Notes: generated by a model not told the origin, from the letters alone. A stretch of 64,000 nt of DNA from Rhizobiaceae bacterium (GCA_029233925.1 JARGOX010000018.1:1-64000), one strand, 5' to 3'; positions 1 through 9,241 are shown, numbered from the stretch's first letter. Numbers and translations are program-made.

Positions 1-245
1 TCATTTGACCGAATCGATTTTGGTTGCTGATTAGGCGACTTGCGCGCGGTGGTGCCCCCCACCATAAGCGCAAGTCAACGCGAGCAGCGGGCAAAATCGA
101 TCGGCCCTCTCTTGCTCCGGATTGAAATAACACCCTTTCTTCAATGGGTGGGGAAAGCCGGCCCATCGGCTACGTTGCGCCGCTTGCCCGATGCACCACA
201 TCGCGCTGCGCGACGCGCCTTGCCGAGTGAACCGGCTTTCCGCCA
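1..245. repeat. Gene-free left edge with long imperfect inverted repeat
   Basis: No convincing gene lies here; the short ORFs on both strands look like non-coding repeat DNA. Perfect 10-bp arms GGAAAGCCGG (152-161) and CCGGCTTTCC (232-241) enclose about 70 bases that are themselves partly self-complementary, so a transcript could fold into one long hairpin. It lies just past the DUF2783 stop and could act as an operon-end structure or be a dispersed intergenic repeat. There is no T-tract directly after the stem, so a classical terminator is not claimed. Confidence 0.45.
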
Positions 246-482
246 TCAAATGTTTCCATTTGGTCGTGAACCGCTCTGTCCCGCCTGGTTCTGCTCCAGT
301 TTTGCCGCCTGCAGCGCCTCGGACAGAATGTCCTGATCGCCGACATGATTGGCAAGAAGCAGTATGAGACGGGCGTTGAAAGCATCGCTTTGCGCTTTGC
401 TCAGTCCCTCATGTGCAGCCAGCAGTTCCGCATAAAAATCATCCGGCTTGCTTATATTGTTTTTGGTATTCAGTTTTGTCAT
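246..482 (-). CDS. DUF2783 domain small protein
   Basis: A 78-residue acidic N-terminal/helical protein with the pattern typical of DUF2783: an NISKPDDFYAELLAAHEGLS-like opening followed by a conserved ARLILLLANHVGD core near residues 38-50. DUF2783 proteins are recurrent small neighbours of FAD-dependent aromatic monooxygenases in Alphaproteobacteria; their role is unknown. Its ATG overlaps the TGA of the monooxygenase by one base (TGATG), so the two are translationally coupled, which suggests an accessory or stabilising role for that enzyme. It is the last gene of the hmgA operon. Confidence 0.85.
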   Translation of the reverse strand: MTKLNTKNNISKPDDFYAELLAAHEGLSKAQSDAFNARLILLLANHVGDQDILSEALQAAKLEQNQAGQSGSRPNGNI

Positions 483-2107
483 CAGATGTCCTCAACAGGC
501 AGGCCAATAGCGCGCCTGACGGCCGTGGCGACGGCATTTTTGTCGAAATCGATCCAGCGCGCAGCAATGCGCTGATCGGGGCGGACCAGGTAGACGGCCT
601 GTTCAGCCTCGCCCAGATAGCGTTCACGGATGAAGCCATCAGGGTCGTTTGCTGCTGTGTCCACCGATACCGTGCTGACAGCAATGCCATCCACTTTCAT
701 GGTGGCTGGAACCGCCATGTTGATCGCCAGCAACTGGAAGCCATGGCCGAGGATATCCATCAGCCAGCCATCGGCGACAGGTGCATCACTGGCCGGTGCG
801 CCGGGCCTCGTGCGTGTCGGCAACAGCGGGTGGTCATCGCTGTTGAGCGGCGAGCCGTCGAAGATGCAGGGCACCGACAGCCGGCCGGAGTTGACCAGAG
901 GACGGGCAAATTCGAATTGTTCCGACAGATCCAGGACAGCGTTGCGAAAGTTGCGGCTGACATCGGATTTCGGCGTGATGAAATCCGTCGAGCGCGAGGA
1001 GTTCAGGATGTTCTCCTCTGCTGCCATGACGCATTCATGGTCATAGCTGTCCAGCAGGCTTTCCGGCGCCTTGCCCTCGATCACCAGTTTCAGCTTCCAG
1101 ACCAGATTGTCGGTGTCCTGGACACCGGAATTGGCGCCCCTGGCCCCGAATGGCGAGACCTGATGGGCCGAATCACCGGCAAAAAGCACGCGGTTGTGGC
1201 GGAATTTTTCCATGCGCCGACACTGGAACGTATAGATGGAGACCCATTCAAGTTCGAATTTGGCATCCTCGCCCAGCATCGCCTTGAGGCGCGGGATGAC
1301 ATTCTCGTGTTTCTTTTCCTCGTCCTTGTCGATGTCATGACCGAGTTGCAGATCGATGCGCCAGACATTGTCCGGCTGCTTGTGGAGAAGGGCGGACTGG
1401 TTGCGGTTGAAAGGCGGATCAAACCAGAACCAGCGTTCGGTCGGAAACCCGGCTTCCATGATGACATCGGCGATGAGAAAATTGTCTTCGAACACCCGGC
1501 CGACAAAATCCAGTCCCATGGCGCGCCGCACGGGCGAGGTCGCGCCATCACAGGCAATCAGCCAGTCGCAGGCTATCTGGTAGGGACCATCCGGCGTATC
1601 GATGGACAGAAGGACCGATTTTTCACCCTGTTCCACATGGGTGACACGATTGTTTCCGCGAATTTCGATGGGCTTGCCCTGAGCCTGCAAGGCCAGCACG
1701 CGCTGCACCAGATATTCCTCGAAATGATATTGCTGCAGGTTGATGAAGGCCGGGCGTTTGTGGCCCTTTTCCGGCAGCAGATCAAAGGCATAGATGTTCC
1801 GGTCGCCAAAAAACACCTTGCCGAGATTCCACAGGACACCCTTGTCGACGAATTCGTCGCCGCAGCCCAGACGGTCGAGAATCTCCAGCGGCCGTTTGGC
1901 GTAGCAGATAGCCCGTGAGCCCCAGCTGACCTTGTCGTTTTCATCGACGACAATGACCGGGACATCGTTTTGGGCCAGATCAATCGCCGCCGCCAGCCCG
2001 ACAGGGCCGGCACCGATGACGATCACCGGATGACGGGCAGGCGTGGCTGCGTCCTGATCCGGCGACCGGTGATAGGGATAAAGCGGCGTTTCGAAAACCT
2101 TGTTCAA
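482..2107 (-). CDS. FAD-dependent aromatic hydroxylase (PHBH/MhpA-like)
   Basis: A 541-residue class A flavoprotein monooxygenase. Seen: Rossmann GAGPVG at 32-37, a CDGATSPVRR segment (the DG motif that contacts FAD and NADPH) near 186-195, and GDSAHQ at 311-316, the second FAD-ribityl motif. The start is TTG at 2107, chosen because GGGAGG lies seven bases upstream. Length and motifs match 3-(3-hydroxyphenyl)propionate hydroxylase-like proteins. Cotranscription with hmgA suggests it para-hydroxylates an aromatic acid to feed homogentisate or a related quinol; the actual substrate cannot be read from sequence. Confidence 0.88.
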   Translation of the reverse strand: MNKVFETPLYPYHRSPDQDAATPARHPVIVIGAGPVGLAAAIDLAQNDVPVIVVDENDKVSWGSRAICYAKRPLEILDRLGCGDEFVDKGVLWNLGKVFFGDRNIYAFDLLPEKGHKRPAFINLQQYHFEEYLVQRVLALQAQGKPIEIRGNNRVTHVEQGEKSVLLSIDTPDGPYQIACDWLIACDGATSPVRRAMGLDFVGRVFEDNFLIADVIMEAGFPTERWFWFDPPFNRNQSALLHKQPDNVWRIDLQLGHDIDKDEEKKHENVIPRLKAMLGEDAKFELEWVSIYTFQCRRMEKFRHNRVLFAGDSAHQVSPFGARGANSGVQDTDNLVWKLKLVIEGKAPESLLDSYDHECVMAAEENILNSSRSTDFITPKSDVSRNFRNAVLDLSEQFEFARPLVNSGRLSVPCIFDGSPLNSDDHPLLPTRTRPGAPASDAPVADGWLMDILGHGFQLLAINMAVPATMKVDGIAVSTVSVDTAANDPDGFIRERYLGEAEQAVYLVRPDQRIAARWIDFDKNAVATAVRRAIGLPVEDI

Positions 2108-2137
2108 AAACAGGCCTCCCGTTTGGTGTTGCGTTGG

Positions 2138-3088
2138 TCAGCCCTGCAGGGATCCCCACATCTGCTTGTCGCGCTCGGCTGTCCAGATGCGCGGCGTGTC
2201 CATGCCCAGCGCCTCGTCATAGGCGCGCGCCACATTGAAGGGCAAGCAATGTTCATAGATCGCATAGTCGGAGAACTTCGGGTCACAATCGGCCCGCACC
2301 GCGTCCCATGCCTCTTTCAATGTGCCGCCACGGGCCGCCACGGCTGCGGCCGGGCGGTAGGTGCTTTCGACAAAGTCACGGGTGTTTTCAATGGCCGCCG
2401 TGACCATCTCGTCACCGACCAGTGCATCGCCCCGGCCCGGCGCAATGGCGCGCGGTTTGAAGGCGCTGATGGCGTCAAGCGTCTTGCCCCAGTCGCCAAA
2501 ATGGCCGTCGCCGCAATAGCAGGCCGAATGATATTCCACGATGTCACCGGTGAACATGACTTCTTCATCGGGCACCCAGGCGACAATATCGCCAGCCGTA
2601 TGGGCCCGTCCCAGATGCATCAGGTCGACCCGGCGCTTGCCCAGATAGACGCTCATCTTGTTGGTGAAGGTCATGGTCGGCCAGGTCAGGCCGGGAATGC
2701 TCTCATGGCCCTGGAAAAGTCTCGGGAAACGCTCAAATTCCGAATCCCAGTCTTCCTGGCCACGCTCTGCCACCATGGCGCGACAGGTTTGCGAGGCGAT
2801 GATCTGCTCGGCATTATAGGCCGAAGCGCCCAGAACCCGCACCGCGTGATAATGCGACAGTACGACATATTTGATCGGCTTGTCGGTAACGGTGCGAATA
2901 TTCTCGACCACCTTGGCCGCCAGACGCGGCGTGGCCTGTGCATCGACAATCATGACGCAGTCATCACCGATGATCACACCCGTATTGGGATCACCCTCGG
3001 CGGTGAATGCCCAAAGGTCACGACCGATCTCGGAGAAGGTGATCTTCTTTTCGGTCATGTCGGAGCGGGAGGCAAATTCCTTGGCCAT
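2138..3088 (-). CDS. MBL-fold metallohydrolase with degenerate HxHxDH motif
   Basis: A 316-residue metallo-beta-lactamase-fold protein starting at ATG 3088, four bases after the FAH gene. The canonical HxHxDH is reduced to HYHAVR (79-84): both first histidines stay, but the Asp and third His are absent. A later H163 (GRAHTAGD) and D182 (FTGD) remain, so one metal site may be partly preserved. The remaining length and C-terminal half match the SoxH/quinoprotein-relay-like branch found beside hmgA in Alphaproteobacteria. Its reaction in homogentisate or aromatic breakdown is not established; thioester or lactone hydrolysis is an inference. An internal ATG ten codons in is an alternative start. 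Confidence 0.83.
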   Translation of the reverse strand: MAKEFASRSDMTEKKITFSEIGRDLWAFTAEGDPNTGVIIGDDCVMIVDAQATPRLAAKVVENIRTVTDKPIKYVVLSHYHAVRVLGASAYNAEQIIASQTCRAMVAERGQEDWDSEFERFPRLFQGHESIPGLTWPTMTFTNKMSVYLGKRRVDLMHLGRAHTAGDIVAWVPDEEVMFTGDIVEYHSACYCGDGHFGDWGKTLDAISAFKPRAIAPGRGDALVGDEMVTAAIENTRDFVESTYRPAAAVAARGGTLKEAWDAVRADCDPKFSDYAIYEHCLPFNVARAYDEALGMDTPRIWTAERDKQMWGSLQG

Positions 3089-3092
3089 AGTG

Positions 3093-4115
3093 TCAGGCTT
3101 CCTTCTTGTATTGTTCGACCGTCTGTTCGATGGCGCCGAAGATGGAGTGGCCGTCTTCGCCGAACATCTCAATGCGCACGGTATCGCCGAATTTCATGAA
3201 TGGTGTTGTCGGCTTGCCGCTGTTGATCGTTTCGATCATGCGGATTTCGGCAATGCAGGAATAGCCTGCGCCGCCTTCGGAGACCGGTTTTCCAGGCGTG
3301 CCGTCAGCCAATTTGTTGGAGACCGTTCCCGACCCGATAATGGCGCCGGCTGAAAGCGGACGTGTCTTGGCGGCATGGGCAATGAGCTGCGGGAAGTCGA
3401 AGGTCATGTCGATGCCGGCATTGGCGCGGCCAAAGGGTGCGCCATTGAAATCCACACGCAGCGGCAGATGAAGTTTGCCGCCGTCCCAGGCATCGCCCAA
3501 TTCGTCTGGCGAAACGGTGACCGGTGAAAAGGCCGATGATGGTTTGGACTGGAAAAACCCGAAGCCCTTGCCAAGTTCAGCCGGGATCAGGCCACGCAGC
3601 GATACATCATTGACCAGCATGACAAGCCGGATGGCGGCGCGGGCCTCTTCCAGGCTGGCGCCCATGGGAACGTCATCGACGATGACGGCGACTTCGCCTT
3701 CCATGTCGATGCCGAAGGCCTCGTCTTCGATGAGGATCGGATGGCGCGGTGCCAGAAAGGCATCAGAACCGCCCTGATACATCAGCGGATCGGTCCAGAA
3801 GCTCGGCGGCATTTCGGCGTTGCGCGCCTTGCGCACCAGTTCCACATGATTGACATAGGCGGAACCGTCGGCCCACTGATAGGCCCGCGGCAATGGTGAC
3901 AGGGCATGGTGCTCGTGAAACCGCTCGGTTGGCTGAGCTCCGGTTTCGAGGGCTTCAGCAGCCCTGATCAGGCGCGGCCCGGCATGTGTCCAGTCGTCGA
4001 GTGCAGCCTGCAGGGTCGGTGCGATATGGTTGACGACCGTGCACTGTGTCAGGTCTTTGGAAACGACGGCAAGCTTGCCATCGCGCGAGCCGTCTTTGAG
4101 TGTTGCCAGTTTCAT
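3093..4115 (-). CDS. Fumarylacetoacetate hydrolase family protein
   Basis: A 340-residue FAH-fold hydrolase, probably cleaving fumarylacetoacetate (or maleylacetoacetate-type beta-diketone) to fumarate and acetoacetate in the last step of homogentisate breakdown. Family landmarks visible: EGEVAVIV at about 140-147 (metal-binding acidic residues), NDVSLR at 169-174, the catalytic-region lysine in SKPSSAF at 190-196, and a GSGTVSN segment near 270. The start at 4115 is one base after the hmgA TGA, giving tight coupling. No maleylacetoacetate isomerase is visible in the window, so isomerisation must be encoded elsewhere or be glutathione-independent. Confidence 0.87.
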   Translation of the reverse strand: MKLATLKDGSRDGKLAVVSKDLTQCTVVNHIAPTLQAALDDWTHAGPRLIRAAEALETGAQPTERFHEHHALSPLPRAYQWADGSAYVNHVELVRKARNAEMPPSFWTDPLMYQGGSDAFLAPRHPILIEDEAFGIDMEGEVAVIVDDVPMGASLEEARAAIRLVMLVNDVSLRGLIPAELGKGFGFFQSKPSSAFSPVTVSPDELGDAWDGGKLHLPLRVDFNGAPFGRANAGIDMTFDFPQLIAHAAKTRPLSAGAIIGSGTVSNKLADGTPGKPVSEGGAGYSCIAEIRMIETINSGKPTTPFMKFGDTVRIEMFGEDGHSIFGAIEQTVEQYKKEA

Positions 4116-4116
4116 G

Positions 4117-5430
4117 TCAGTCCCAGTTCCCTTCAATTGTGCCGTCAAAGCGCTTCTTCAGGCCTTTCCAGCAATCGATATAGTCGTCCTGCAGCGTATC
4201 CAGTTCCAAAGCATAGTCCGTCAGATGCTGCGGGAACCGTGTCTCGAACATGAAAGCGATGGTGTGGTCAAGCTTGACGGGCGCCAGTTCCACGGTTGAA
4301 GCCTTCATGAAGCCCATTGTATCAGGGCCATGCGGGAGCATCATATTATGCAGACTCATGCCGCCGGGAACAAACCCTTCTTCCTTGGCATCGTATTGAC
4401 CATGTATGAGGCCCATGAATTCCGACATGATGTTGCGGTGATACCAGGGTGGCCGGAAGGTGTTTTCGGTGACCAGCCAGCGGGGCGGGAATATGACGAA
4501 ATCGATATTGGCCGTTCCCGCCTCACCGCTGGGTGCGGTCAAAACGGTGAAAATTGATGGATCCGGGTGGTCGAACAGAACGGCGCCGACAGGCGAAAAC
4601 GTATTGAGATCATATTTGAACGGCGCATAATTGCCGTGCCAGGCAATGACATCCAGCGGTGAATGGCCGATTTCGGTCACATAGAAGTTGCCACACCATT
4701 TCACATGCACCTGGCAATCGGTCTCCTTGTCTTCCCAGGCGGCGACCGGAGTCTTGAAATCCCGCGGATTGGCAAGGCAATTGGCGCCGATCGGACCACG
4801 GTCGGGCAAGGTGAACTTGGCGCCGTAATTCTCACAGATATAGCCGCGTGCTTCGCCCGCCTGCGGCGTGACCTGGAAAATCATGCCGCGCGGAATGATG
4901 CAGATTTCAGCCGGCGCAACGGTCATTTTCCCCATTTCGGTGAAGACCTGCAGCGTGCCGGTTTGAGGGACGATCAGCAATTCGGCATCGGCGTTGAAGA
5001 AATAGTCGTCCACCATGGCCGTATTGCAGACATAGACATGGGTGGCCATGCCGACCTGGGTATGGACATCACCGGCGGTGGTCATGGTGCGAATGCCGTC
5101 GATGAAATTGGTCTTTTCCGTCGGCATGGGAACGGGATCCCAGCGCAACTGGCTGATGGGCATGGTCGGATCGCTGACATGCGGCGCTGTCTTCCACAGA
5201 TCGCGCTTGTGGGTGGCGAATTTCCCCGTGTGGCGCACGCTTGGCCGGATGCGGTATAGCCAGGAGCGTTCATTGGTGCCGCGCGGCGCTGTGAATGGTG
5301 AACCGGAAAGCTGCTCGGCATAAAGGCCGTAATTGCACTTTTGCGGACTGTTCTGCCCCTGTGGCAGTGCGTTGGGCAGTGATTCCGTTTCAAAATCATT
5401 GCCGAAACCCGGCATATAGGCGTCTGCCAT
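4117..5430 (-). CDS. hmgA: Homogentisate 1,2-dioxygenase
   Basis: A 437-residue cytosolic non-haem iron dioxygenase opening the homogentisate ring to maleylacetoacetate. Seen: N-terminal [13 protein letters not shown], a hallmark of the family, and the C-terminal iron-site region [16 protein letters not shown] followed by [12 protein letters not shown], supplying the expected His, Glu and His ligands. Start at ATG 5430 is chosen because a GTGAGGG ribosome site is correctly spaced; in-frame ATGs at 5448 and 5457 lack one. It is the first gene of a five-gene operon and is divergent from the MarR gene across about 75 bases, indicating local control. Confidence 0.97.
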   Translation of the reverse strand: MADAYMPGFGNDFETESLPNALPQGQNSPQKCNYGLYAEQLSGSPFTAPRGTNERSWLYRIRPSVRHTGKFATHKRDLWKTAPHVSDPTMPISQLRWDPVPMPTEKTNFIDGIRTMTTAGDVHTQVGMATHVYVCNTAMVDDYFFNADAELLIVPQTGTLQVFTEMGKMTVAPAEICIIPRGMIFQVTPQAGEARGYICENYGAKFTLPDRGPIGANCLANPRDFKTPVAAWEDKETDCQVHVKWCGNFYVTEIGHSPLDVIAWHGNYAPFKYDLNTFSPVGAVLFDHPDPSIFTVLTAPSGEAGTANIDFVIFPPRWLVTENTFRPPWYHRNIMSEFMGLIHGQYDAKEEGFVPGGMSLHNMMLPHGPDTMGFMKASTVELAPVKLDHTIAFMFETRFPQHLTDYALELDTLQDDYIDCWKGLKKRFDGTIEGNWD

Positions 5431-5461
5431 GATATCCCTCACTTCCATCTCATTCATAATC

Positions 5462-5490
5462 GTTGCATATGTAACAATCCAATTTGTAAC
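5462..5490. promoter_or_regulatory. Candidate MarR operator between hmgA and the regulator
   Basis: The intergenic gap holds GTTGCATATGTAAC (5462-5475), a 14-bp dyad with a single mismatched pair. A TGTAAC half-site recurs at 5485-5490, in the arrangement TGTAAC-N9-TGTAAC. A palindrome of this size placed between divergent genes is typical of MarR-family operators, so binding by the adjacent regulator with control of both promoters is inferred. Confidence 0.6.
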
Positions 5491-5508
5491 TATCAAACGG
5501 AGTTGTTC

Positions 5509-5970
5509 TTGGAAGACGAAGAAAAGACGTTTTTGGCGCTGGAGGCCTTCATTCCCTACAAGCTGAACCGGGCGGCGGAGCTGGTGAGCCGTCAGTTTGC
5601 GCGAATCTACAAGGACCGCGCAGGCCTGACCCGGCCGGAATGGCGCACCCTTGCGACGCTGGGACAATACGGGACTTTGACGGCGACAGCCATCGGGGCG
5701 CACTCTTCCATGCACAAGACTAAGGTCAGTCGCGCCGTGCAATCGCTGGAAGAGCGAAAATGGCTGAAAAGATCAATTGATGAACAGGATCGCCGTGTGG
5801 AGCGGCTGGCATTGACCCGCGAAGGCGCGCGTAATTACCGAGAGCTGGCGCAACTCGCCCATGCTTTTCAGCTCAAGCTCAGGGATGTCATGGGCGAAAC
5901 GGATTTCGACGCCCTCGACAGGGGGCTGGCTGCAGTCGAAGCCCGGTTGGGCAAAGATATCAGCATGTGA
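5509..5970 (+). CDS. MarR-family regulator of homogentisate operon
   Basis: A 153-residue winged-helix protein. The central part (about 50-110) carries the MarR pattern: a [12 protein letters not shown] helix, a [12 protein letters not shown]-like recognition helix, then a wing ending [13 protein letters not shown]. No ATG fits; TTG at 5509 has GGAG (5499-5502) at six bases, whereas TTG at 5503 would abut it. It is divergent from hmgA and very likely the local repressor, comparable to HmgR-type MarR proteins that release DNA upon binding homogentisate or a related aromatic acid. The ligand is inferred from context only. Confidence 0.85.
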   Translation: MEDEEKTFLALEAFIPYKLNRAAELVSRQFARIYKDRAGLTRPEWRTLATLGQYGTLTATAIGAHSSMHKTKVSRAVQSLEERKWLKRSIDEQDRRVERLALTREGARNYRELAQLAHAFQLKLRDVMGETDFDALDRGLAAVEARLGKDISM

Positions 5971-6075
5971 TTGCTCGGCGCCAAAGCACCACAGTTGCGC
6001 CGCCGGACGTATCCGGCAACGCAATCGTCAAGGCATCCAAGTCCAACTCGTGTCGTTGGATCCGATCACTTCGAT

Positions 6076-6339
6076 TTAGTAGTTTGAAGGGCACCTGGCG
6101 GTATATTGACGACCGTATTTGTCGTTGTAATAACACTGGTTCGACCCTTCAGAAACGCGACCGATGACAGCGCCGGCAACGCCGCCGATGGCCGCGCCGA
6201 CCAATGCGCCTTCAACGGAGCCGGATGCGACTGCGCCGATGGCAGCACCTGTTCCTGCGCCAATGGTGGCTCCCTGTTGTGTCGGTGTGCAGCCTGCAAG
6301 TGCGGCCACGACAAGAGCAAGTGCCAGAATCTTTTTCAT
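6076..6339 (-). CDS. Glycine-zipper lipoprotein
   Basis: An 87-residue envelope protein. The N-terminus is a lipoprotein signal with lipobox LAGC (cysteine 17). Residues 23-62 form a glycine-zipper of repeated GAxxGA units (for example GAGTGAAIGAV and GAAIGGVAGAVIG), resembling outer-membrane 17-kDa-antigen/OmpA-linked glycine-zipper segments that pack as membrane hairpins. A short C-terminal tail with two Cys and several Tyr follows. ATG 6339 has a GGAGGG site. It is monocistronic between the MarR gene and dxr; a general envelope role is likely. Confidence 0.85.
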   Translation of the reverse strand: MKKILALALVVAALAGCTPTQQGATIGAGTGAAIGAVASGSVEGALVGAAIGGVAGAVIGRVSEGSNQCYYNDKYGRQYTARCPSNY

Positions 6340-6573
6340 TTCAACCCTCCGTGTGCTTTCCCACGGCAGGAAAGCTTCCTTTAGAATATATCGTATCAAA
6401 TCGCAGCACAACCGATCGATCATGTCGCGACAATGTGCATCAGTGTGCGTCCGGATGCGTTGCCACAAGAGGGCGATCAAGACGCGCTGCAGGTCATTAA
6501 CCTGCACAGGATGAATGCAGGGTGAACGAATTTTCCTGCGGATTTCCATCCCTGCTTTTTTAAGACAAACGCA

Positions 6574-7794
6574 TCAGTCGCCAACAAGTTCCCGGGCCAG
6601 CATGCGGGCGGCTGCATCCGCCTCGTAAACAGCCTGAATATCGATGGCAGGCACGCCGGCCCCCAGCCTTTCCATGACCGTTTCGACAATATCGGCCATT
6701 TCCAGAAAACCGATCTTTTCCTCGATAAAGGCTTCAAGGGCAATTTCCTTGGCGCCGTTGAGGATGGCGCCAAGCAGGCCGCCTTTTTCCATCGCCTGAC
6801 GGGCCAGGCGCAGGGGTGGAAACCGGGTTTCGTCAGGCTTTTCAAAATCCAGTTGGGCCAGGCGGGCAAAATCCAGCCGTTCGACCGGCAGGCACGGCCG
6901 TTGCGGATAGGCCAGGCAATAGCCGATGGCCGTGCGCATGTCGGGGGTGCCAAGCTGTGCCAATACGGAACCGTCATGATATCCGACCATGGAATGAATG
7001 ACCGATTGCGGGTGAATGATGACTTCAATCTGTTGCGGGCGCAGATCGAACAGATGCATTGCCTCGATCATTTCCAGCGCCTTGTTGAACATGGATGCGC
7101 TGTCGATGGATATTTTCAGGCCCATGGACCAATTGGGATGGTCGGCTGCCATAGCAGGTGTGACGCGCGCCATTTCTTCAGAACTGAAAGACCTGAAGGG
7201 GCCACCCGAAGCGGTCAGAATGATGCGTTCTACACTGTCACGCTGGTGCCGGTCAAAAACCTGATGGATGGCATTGTGCTCGCTGTCGACCGGCAACAGG
7301 CGTCCGCCCGCCCTTTCGATCTCCCTTTGGAACAATGTACCGGCCGAAACCAGACATTCCTTGTTGGCAAGCGCTATGTCCGCGCCCCTTCTGGCGGCTG
7401 CCAGTGTGGGCGCAAGCCCTGCCATGCCGACAATGCCGGCCATGACCCACTCGGTGTCGCGTCCGGCGGCTTCAATCAGGGCGGCCTCGCCGGCGGCGAC
7501 TTCTATGCCGGTTCCCGACAGGGCTTCCTTCAGTTGGGTGTAGCGCGCTTCGTCGGCCGTGATGGCGATTTCAGCGCCGCATTCCCTGGCTTGCCGCGCC
7601 AGCAAATCAATATTGCTCCTGCCGCTAACGGCACAGACCTGAAAGGCGTCGCGGCCACCCAGATGCGCCATCACATCCAGCGTGTTGCATCCGATGGAGC
7701 CGGTGGAACCAAAAATGCTGATACGGCGATGGCCCCCGTGAGAGTTTGCGTGAGAGCCCGTGTGAAAGCGGGGGTGTTCTGTGTTATCCGTCAA
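6574..7794 (-). CDS. dxr: 1-deoxy-D-xylulose 5-phosphate reductoisomerase
   Basis: A 406-residue cytosolic enzyme of the non-mevalonate isoprenoid pathway, converting DXP to MEP with NADPH and a divalent metal. Seen: NADPH motif GSTGSIG at about 29-35, LANKECLVSAG, the metal-site segment PVDSEHNAI, the GPFR and NKALEMIEA substrate-binding stretches, and HPQSVIHSMV. This is the classical DXR, not the DRL/DXR-II type. The start appears to be TTG 7794; no in-frame ATG precedes the Rossmann motif. The gene stands alone, away from cdsA/rseP, as in several Rhizobiales. Confidence 0.95.
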   Translation of the reverse strand: MTDNTEHPRFHTGSHANSHGGHRRISIFGSTGSIGCNTLDVMAHLGGRDAFQVCAVSGRSNIDLLARQARECGAEIAITADEARYTQLKEALSGTGIEVAAGEAALIEAAGRDTEWVMAGIVGMAGLAPTLAAARRGADIALANKECLVSAGTLFQREIERAGGRLLPVDSEHNAIHQVFDRHQRDSVERIILTASGGPFRSFSSEEMARVTPAMAADHPNWSMGLKISIDSASMFNKALEMIEAMHLFDLRPQQIEVIIHPQSVIHSMVGYHDGSVLAQLGTPDMRTAIGYCLAYPQRPCLPVERLDFARLAQLDFEKPDETRFPPLRLARQAMEKGGLLGAILNGAKEIALEAFIEEKIGFLEMADIVETVMERLGAGVPAIDIQAVYEADAAARMLARELVGD

Positions 7795-7950
7795 ATGGGT
7801 TCACTGTCTTCATGCAAGTGTTTCATCGGATGTCCTGAGTGGTAAGCTTTACCACACCGGGCTGAAAAAACAGATGTGCCCGGTCGCGTCAATGACTGGC
7901 CAAAGCTTTCTTATGACAACAGGCGGAATGGGTTTGCAAATCAGGTGCTT

Positions 7951-7972
7951 TTTATTTTAGACTTAAAATAAA
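7951..7972. promoter_or_regulatory. AT-rich dyad upstream of kynU
   Basis: Perfect 9-bp arms TTTATTTTA (7951-7959) and TAAAATAAA (7964-7972) separated by GACT lie 28 bases before the kynU start. The symmetry and A+T content resemble Lrp/AsnC-type sites; kynurenine genes in other bacteria are controlled by the Lrp-type KynR. No such regulator lies nearby, so identity of the binder is an inference. Confidence 0.5.
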
Positions 7973-7999
7973 TCAGGCCAACTTGCTGGAGACAGATGA

Positions 8000-9241
8000 A
8001 TGCACACCGATCGCAATGCAGCTTTGGAGCTGGACAGGCAGGACACATTGGCGCATTTGCGGGTTTCCTTTGTCCTGCGTGAAGGGCTGATCTATCTCGA
8101 CGGCAATTCTCTGGGGCCGATGCAGGCCTGCGTCAGGGAACGCGTGCACAATTGTCTGGAGAAGGAATGGGGGCAGGATCTGATTGCCTCCTGGAACAGT
8201 GCCGGCTGGTTCCTGCTGCCGCAGGCCATTGGTGGCAAGATCGCACCGCTGATCGGCGCCGGAACCTATGATGTGGTGGTGACGGATTCCACCTCGGTCA
8301 ATCTCTTCAAGGTTCTGGCGTCGGCCATCACCCTGCGGCCTGATCGCAAGGTGATCGTTTCGGAGCGGAGCAATTTTCCTACCGATCTCTATATTGCCGA
8401 GGGTATCGCCGAATTTGCCGAAAGAGGCCACACGCTCAGGCTGATCGATAGCGTGGATGAACTGGACGATGCCATTGGCGATGATGTGGCCGTTGTCATG
8501 CTGACCCATGTGAATTATCGCAGCGGTGCGGTGCATGACATGAAAAAGGTAACGGAAAATGTCCATGCGGCCGGCGCGCTGATGGTCTGGGATCTTGCCC
8601 ATTCGGCTGGCGCCCTGCCGGTTGATCTTGCCGCAGCAGACGCTGATTTTGCCATTGGCTGCGGTTACAAATATCTCAATGGCGGCCCCGGAGCGCCTGC
8701 CTTTGTCTATGTCGCGCCGCGGCTTCAGAAGGTTGCTGTACAGCCTCTATCCGGCTGGTATGGCCACAAGGCGCCCTTTGCCTTTGAATCCTCCTATGAT
8801 GGTGCCCAGAGCATTGACCGGTTTCTGACCGGCACGCCGCCGATCCTGTCGTTGGTGGCGCTGGATGCGGCTCTGGATATATGGAACGAGGTATCGCTGG
8901 AGGACATCAGGTCCAAGTCCAAGGCGCTGAGCACCCTGTTCATAAAGCTGGTCGAAGAGCGCTGCGGCGGCTTTGGTCTGACGCTGGCCAGTCCGCGGGA
9001 TGCAGAAGCGCGCGGCAGTCAGGCCAGCTTTACCCACGACAATGCCTTTGCGATCATGCAGGCGCTGATCGCCCGCGACGTCATCGGCGATTTCAGGGCG
9101 CCGGATATTCTGCGTTTTGGTTTCACCCCGCTCTATGTGCGTTTTGTGGATGTCTTTGATGCTGTCGAACATCTCCATGACATCCTGCAAAGCGGCGCGT
9201 GGAAGCAGGAAAAATTCAATGTGCGCGGGACAGTCACCTGA
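8000..9241 (+). CDS. kynU: Kynureninase
   Basis: A 413-residue PLP enzyme that hydrolyses kynurenine (or 3-hydroxykynurenine) to anthranilate (or 3-hydroxyanthranilate) and alanine in tryptophan degradation. Seen: N-terminal IYLDGNSLGP (31-40), SNFPTDLY near 124-131, D198 and H201 in VWDLAHSAGALP (pyridine-nitrogen and phosphate region), and the Schiff-base lysine K224 in GCGYKYLNGGPG. Length fits bacterial KynU. GGAGA at 7988-7991 supports the start. KynA and KynB are not in the window, so this step is encoded separately from the rest of the pathway. Confidence 0.95.
   Translation: MHTDRNAALELDRQDTLAHLRVSFVLREGLIYLDGNSLGPMQACVRERVHNCLEKEWGQDLIASWNSAGWFLLPQAIGGKIAPLIGAGTYDVVVTDSTSVNLFKVLASAITLRPDRKVIVSERSNFPTDLYIAEGIAEFAERGHTLRLIDSVDELDDAIGDDVAVVMLTHVNYRSGAVHDMKKVTENVHAAGALMVWDLAHSAGALPVDLAAADADFAIGCGYKYLNGGPGAPAFVYVAPRLQKVAVQPLSGWYGHKAPFAFESSYDGAQSIDRFLTGTPPILSLVALDAALDIWNEVSLEDIRSKSKALSTLFIKLVEERCGGFGLTLASPRDAEARGSQASFTHDNAFAIMQALIARDVIGDFRAPDILRFGFTPLYVRFVDVFDAVEHLHDILQSGAWKQEKFNVRGTVT

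Noticed and set aside
413-1918. 501-codon open frame on the plus strand
   Set aside because: It is antisense to the FAD monooxygenase, whose motifs and codon use are convincing; no recognisable domain in this frame.
1970-3199. 409-codon open frame on the plus strand
   Set aside because: Antisense to the MBL-fold gene; typical shadow of a G+C-rich gene with no ribosome site or motif.
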